A DNA stretch of 35,590 nucleotides from Sporolactobacillus shoreae (GTDB taxonomy: Bacteria > Bacillota > Bacilli > Bacillales > Sporolactobacillaceae), in contig NZ_SRJD01000026.1 of the NCBI RefSeq assembly GCF_004684935.1, positions 1 through 35,590 of the forward strand, read 5' to 3'. Shown here in pieces: positions 32,904 to 35,590 of the stretch. Numbering within the stretch: the first letter of the stretch is position 1; each line of letters begins with the position of its first letter. Made by a program: the position numbers and the translations under genes. The notes beneath the pieces were generated by a model that was not told where the DNA came from, searched no databases, and saw nothing but the letters and a program-made list of their open reading frames with translations.

Positions 32904-33356
32904 TTAAATATGAAATTGAATAGTCGGACTGCTCTTTTTTATCAACGCTACAAATTCATCAAAATTTTCTGGAGAAATAACTGTACATGTCCCTCCATTA
33001 TGGAGAATAATAAGCCTATTTTTTAACGATAAAGCCGGCCCGGCTAGAACTGTATTGGCTTTAGTTATAGATTCAATTTGATGAAAACGGATTCTCTTAT
33101 TTCTTAAAGGGCTTTGATGGATGATGATACTGTCTTCAGATACTTCGTAGTAAAGCGTCTGCCAGACCATAAACATTGTAATACCAATTAATAAGCAAAG
33201 AATAGAAATAATCCAAAGCATGAAAATTAACCAAATATTTTCATAGAAGTGAAGGATGTTTGCAACACCCAATGTAATGGAAATAACGATTAATATGCTC
33301 CCAATCGCCCATATGGCTATGGCTGCTGCTATCCCTCTTTTCGCTTTAAAGCTCAT
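32904..33356 (-). CDS. Membrane protein with bacterial PH domain
   Basis: Protein of 150 residues. Two membrane helices (about 8-30 and 40-65) are followed by a PH-like domain: YYEVSEDSIIIHQSPLRNKRIRF, then IESITKANTV and FVALIKKSSP, the pattern of YyaB-type PH domain proteins. It stands opposite the sdp operon, sharing the 3' side with sdpC and the 5' side with the DCC gene. Its position makes it a candidate immunity protein, but that is a guess from context. The start follows AAAGGAGATG on the minus strand. Confidence 0.75.
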   Translation of the reverse strand: MSFKAKRGIAAAIAIWAIGSILIVISITLGVANILHFYENIWLIFMLWIISILCLLIGITMFMVWQTLYYEVSEDSIIIHQSPLRNKRIRFHQIESITKANTVLAGPALSLKNRLIILHNGGTCTVISPENFDEFVALIKKSSPTIQFHI

Positions 33357-33399
33357 ATAATCATCTCCTTTAAATAAAATATAGAACTAGGTGATAAAA

Positions 33400-33810
33400 A
33401 TGAATTTTTCGCATTTACGGATAAAAGTTTATTACGATGGATGGTGCCCTGTTTGTAGAACAATTAAAAAGCAAGTTAAACGTCTAGATTGGCTGAACTT
33501 AATTGAAATGGTATCAATGCGAGAGGAAAAAAACATTAGCGATATTAATGTTCCTATAGAAGAACTTGAAAAAAGAATGTTTGCGCGTTCTTTAATCTCA
33601 AATAAGATATACTCAGATATTGAAGCCTTTACTGCTATGATACTACGCATCCCGTTATTATCGATTTTCTGGCTACCGCTTAAAATACTAAGCATTTTAG
33701 GGATAGGGAGACCATTGTATGACTTTTTCGCAAAAAGGCGTTTGATTATACCTGTGGGCCATTGTAATGACGAAAAGTGTTTAATAGAGGTTCCTAAGGA
33801 AAAAGAATGA
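33400..33810 (+). CDS. DCC family (DUF393) thiol-disulfide protein
   Basis: Protein of 136 residues opening IKVYYDGWCPVCRTIKKQVKRLDW, with the family motif D-G-x-C-x-x-C, a thioredoxin-like fold. The later region (SDIEAFTAMILRIPLLSIFWLPLKIL) is hydrophobic, as in other members. DCC proteins often accompany HTTM/SdpB-like genes, so it may act in maturing or oxidising the SDP peptide. ATG follows AGGTGAT. Its transcript is divergent from the PH-domain gene, with about 40 bases between their starts, and ends at a strong hairpin. Confidence 0.88.
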   Translation: MNFSHLRIKVYYDGWCPVCRTIKKQVKRLDWLNLIEMVSMREEKNISDINVPIEELEKRMFARSLISNKIYSDIEAFTAMILRIPLLSIFWLPLKILSILGIGRPLYDFFAKRRLIIPVGHCNDEKCLIEVPKEKE

Positions 33811-33879
33811 TATTTTTAATATTTATAATTATGATTTGTCTTTCTTACATTAGTCAAGGATGAATCTCTTCCATATAGT

Positions 33880-33915
33880 GGCCTGTTTTACGGCGTACAA
33901 CCGGTAAAACAGGCC
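33880..33915. terminator. Strong two-way hairpin
   Basis: Perfect 12-bp arms GGCCTGTTTTAC and GTAAAACAGGCC with a 12-base loop. It stands between the convergent DCC and DUF4064 genes and ends directly at the stop codon of the latter. No long T run, so it may work as a stability hairpin for both messages. Confidence 0.6.
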
Positions 33916-34314
33916 TTACTGGTTAGTATTAGAGTTCGATTTTCTGACTAAAGCCATGATTCCTGCAATGATATAAAGAATGCACGGAATAATTTCCATC
34001 AGGCTAACAATACCGGCAAGGATCAATAACCAACCGGCCACTTTTGGTTTGTCTATATTTCGTTTGAGAAGAATTAAAGATATACCGGCCAGCAGAATAC
34101 TGATAATCGTAATAACAACAAGAAGAGTTTCGATCGTGTTTAGTAAGTGAATAAGATTATTAATATCCTGAGCACTTAAATTGCGTTCTGCCGCTCTTAA
34201 ATGCTGTTTTAATGTGAACGGATCTACCGAAACGGATCGAACTCCGGATATAAACAAAAAAACATTGAAAGCGAACGCAATGATGGACAATACTAATTCA
34301 CCTGTTCTTTTCAT
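33916..34314 (-). CDS. DUF4064-type membrane protein
   Basis: Protein of 132 residues starting MKRTGELVLSIIAFAFNVFLF, the usual opening of DUF4064 proteins. Four hydrophobic helices (about 6-25, 62-85, 90-105, 108-125) enclose a polar loop at 27-60. Function of the family is unknown. It lies downstream of the YhfC-like gene on the same strand with a gap of about 60 bases, so both may be one operon. It might protect the membrane against the SDP-like toxin; there is no direct evidence. Confidence 0.78.
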   Translation of the reverse strand: MKRTGELVLSIIAFAFNVFLFISGVRSVSVDPFTLKQHLRAAERNLSAQDINNLIHLLNTIETLLVVITIISILLAGISLILLKRNIDKPKVAGWLLILAGIVSLMEIIPCILYIIAGIMALVRKSNSNTNQ

Positions 34315-34372
34315 GTAAAACCCCTCCCCTGAGTTATTTTATTAATTTTTTAAAGTGACGGTATCTTCCCAG

Positions 34373-35176
34373 TTAATGTACCTTCATTAGACCATTTTGA
34401 TGTAAAATGACAAAGCCTGCGGATGCGACGGCATACAAGGTAATAATCCCTTCGGTAGGCAGTAGCGATACACCGACAAGTTTACAGAAGGGGCCTGTAA
34501 AATCCACGGCTGCATGTAGGAAAATGGCCAATAAAAAAACGATATATCGGCGTTGAATAACAGCATACAAAACAAGAACGGACAGGGCAATTTGAATAAG
34601 AAGAGCATCGACGCGTTCAAGACCACCCATAAAAAATGCCCATGATGGCAGATTGACTAGCTGCTGTCTAGTGTGCTTGAGAATATCTGCCTGTGTTGGT
34701 ATTCTTTCTAACGTTTTCTGCAGAGTACCTAAAGTGCCGTTGTTTATCATAAAAGATAAAATAACGTTGTTAATTTGAGCTAGAGCAAGCATACCACCGA
34801 CAAAAATCACTTCAAGTCCACCATGCCCGAGTCCATATGCTACCCCATGTTTCCATTCTCGCTTTTTTTTGAGAAGAAATTTGAATCCAATTAAGCGCCC
34901 TACCTCTTCAAAAATACTTGCCGTAAGGGCACCGTAGACTGCTAAAGCAAGTTGATTTTTGAAGAAGGTTGCGGTCGCACTATCCCATTTTAGTAGGAAA
35001 CGATTAAGCAAACCTTCCAGCACTAGAGCAAAAACGAGAAATATCCCAGCACCGATAAGAATTGGTTTCATACCTACCTTGTATCGGATCAGGAAAAAGA
35101 TCAGGAGCCCTATAAAAACACCAATAGGGACAAGCATTGTTACAAACATCCCCAAGATTGACCATCCACTGACCAT
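34373..35176 (-). CDS. YhfC-type intramembrane protease
   Basis: Protein of 267 residues with about seven to eight membrane helices. ASIFEEVGRLIGFKFL and YGLGHGGLEVIFVGG carry the glutamate pair and histidines of the YhfC/glutamic-type intramembrane proteases, related in style to CPBP (Abi) proteases often found as bacteriocin immunity factors. LHAAVDFTGPF near residue 225 adds a further conserved His and Asp. ATG follows GGGGGAG. Near the sdp operon it is a second immunity candidate. Activity and role are inferred. Confidence 0.85.
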   Translation of the reverse strand: MVSGWSILGMFVTMLVPIGVFIGLLIFFLIRYKVGMKPILIGAGIFLVFALVLEGLLNRFLLKWDSATATFFKNQLALAVYGALTASIFEEVGRLIGFKFLLKKKREWKHGVAYGLGHGGLEVIFVGGMLALAQINNVILSFMINNGTLGTLQKTLERIPTQADILKHTRQQLVNLPSWAFFMGGLERVDALLIQIALSVLVLYAVIQRRYIVFLLAIFLHAAVDFTGPFCKLVGVSLLPTEGIITLYAVASAGFVILHQNGLMKVH

Positions 35177-35512
35177 GGAACTCCCCCTCTAATACTTTTT
35201 TGTAATACAAATCTGGGACTAAATATATTCTATAACATTCTATATAAGAAGCACGAAAAAGCGGCCTCTACGCATTGTAGAATCCGCCTTTTCAGACCGT
35301 CCCTGAAGAAGTCCGAGAAATGAGATCATGGTACATAGAGGAACCATATTGTCTTGATTGGGCGTTAAAGTAAATAAATTGTTCACCTCTGAAAAATATA
35401 ATGGTACATTCATAAATTAAAATTATGCTAATCATTACCCGAAACATCATCAAAACCTGCAATGGTCAAGTCCTTTTTTGTGTGTAAATTCATCTCAGGA
35501 AGGATAGAGTGA
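35177..35512. other. Gene-free stretch with hairpin and coding scrap
   Basis: Contains the hairpin at 35255-35293. Just after it a plus-strand frame with a stop before it reads PPFQTVPEEVREMRSWYIEE and PYCLDWALK then stops: protein-like but with no start, probably the end of a lost gene. The rest is unremarkable. Confidence 0.4.
35255..35293. terminator. Two-tier hairpin
   Basis: Outer arms GAAAAAGCGG and CCGCCTTTTC, inner TCTAC and GTAGA around GCATT. A on one side and T on the other allow termination in both directions. Confidence 0.55.
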
Positions 35513-35590
35513 TTAGCTTGGATAAATAGCTGTCACTTTACTAGAAGGAGTCGTTTTGGGCTGTTTGGCCTTCCAGTCAAAATAGTCTTC
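35513..35590 (-). CDS. 3' end of a gene leaving the window
   Basis: The last 25 codons on the minus strand read EDYFDWKAKQPKTTPSSKVT then AIYPS and a stop. Composition is protein-like and the frame stays open to the edge. Too short to name. Confidence 0.4.
   Translation of the reverse strand, partial: EDYFDWKAKQPKTTPSSKVTAIYPS

Overview
The window looks like most or all of a low-GC Firmicute (Bacillota) plasmid. It carries an iteron-controlled Rep_3-type replication initiator (18329-19162) with seven to eight iterons just upstream, a parA/ribbon-helix-helix partition pair (15893-17023), and a remarkable neighbour: a close relative of the Bacillus subtilis replication terminator protein Rtp (17321-17674). 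Strong AGGAGG-type ribosome binding sites, frequent TTG/GTG starts, an Rtp relative and an sdpABC-like cannibalism locus all point to Bacillales (Bacillaceae or Sporolactobacillaceae type). The species cannot be fixed from the sequence. No relaxase or conjugation gene was seen.

Layout. 1-2.7 kb: tyrosine recombinase, an IS30-like scrap, then a ribbon-helix-helix gene, an ADP-ribosyltransferase-fold-like gene and a small basic protein. 3.2-4.6 kb: a two-gene Thoeris system of the transmembrane/macro (type II) kind. 4.7-6.2 kb: a serine recombinase with candidate res repeats, tightly followed by an Abi_C/HEPN-like gene. 6.3-9.1 kb: a P-loop ATPase with a C-terminal S1-like domain, followed by a second Abi_C/HEPN-like gene; this pair is a candidate uncharacterised defence unit. 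9.5-15.8 kb: a complete type I restriction-modification operon, hsdM-hsdS-hsdR, with 4-bp overlaps. 15.8-19.2 kb: partition, rtp, origin and rep, with 11-bp ATATTTAAA-type arrays on both sides of rtp.

19.4-28.2 kb: an RNase HI carrying about five tandem viroplasmin-like repeats, a zinc-finger-like protein with a frameshifted follower, a DUF2971 protein, a set of three hairpins sharing one loop sequence but having different stems, a GC-rich gene-free kilobase, decayed genes, an AbrB-type antitoxin/RelE-ParE-type toxin pair, a 0.7-kb region holding twelve copies of GTAGAAC in helically phased, oppositely oriented clusters, and a class II Fic protein.

28.6-35.6 kb: a GNAT acetyltransferase, a second RNase H-fold protein preceded by 20-bp repeats, an sdpABC-like toxin operon behind a perfect palindrome, a PH-domain membrane protein, a DCC thiol-disulfide protein, a DUF4064 membrane protein, a YhfC-type intramembrane protease and the 3' end of a gene leaving the window.

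Read together, the replicon combines a replication/partition core with a dense set of anti-phage functions (type I RM, Thoeris, two Abi_C proteins, ATPase-S1, perhaps DUF2971), addiction or toxin modules (RHH/ART-like, AbrB/RelE, Fic) and a secreted peptide toxin. Function calls rest on motifs read by eye; no database search was possible.
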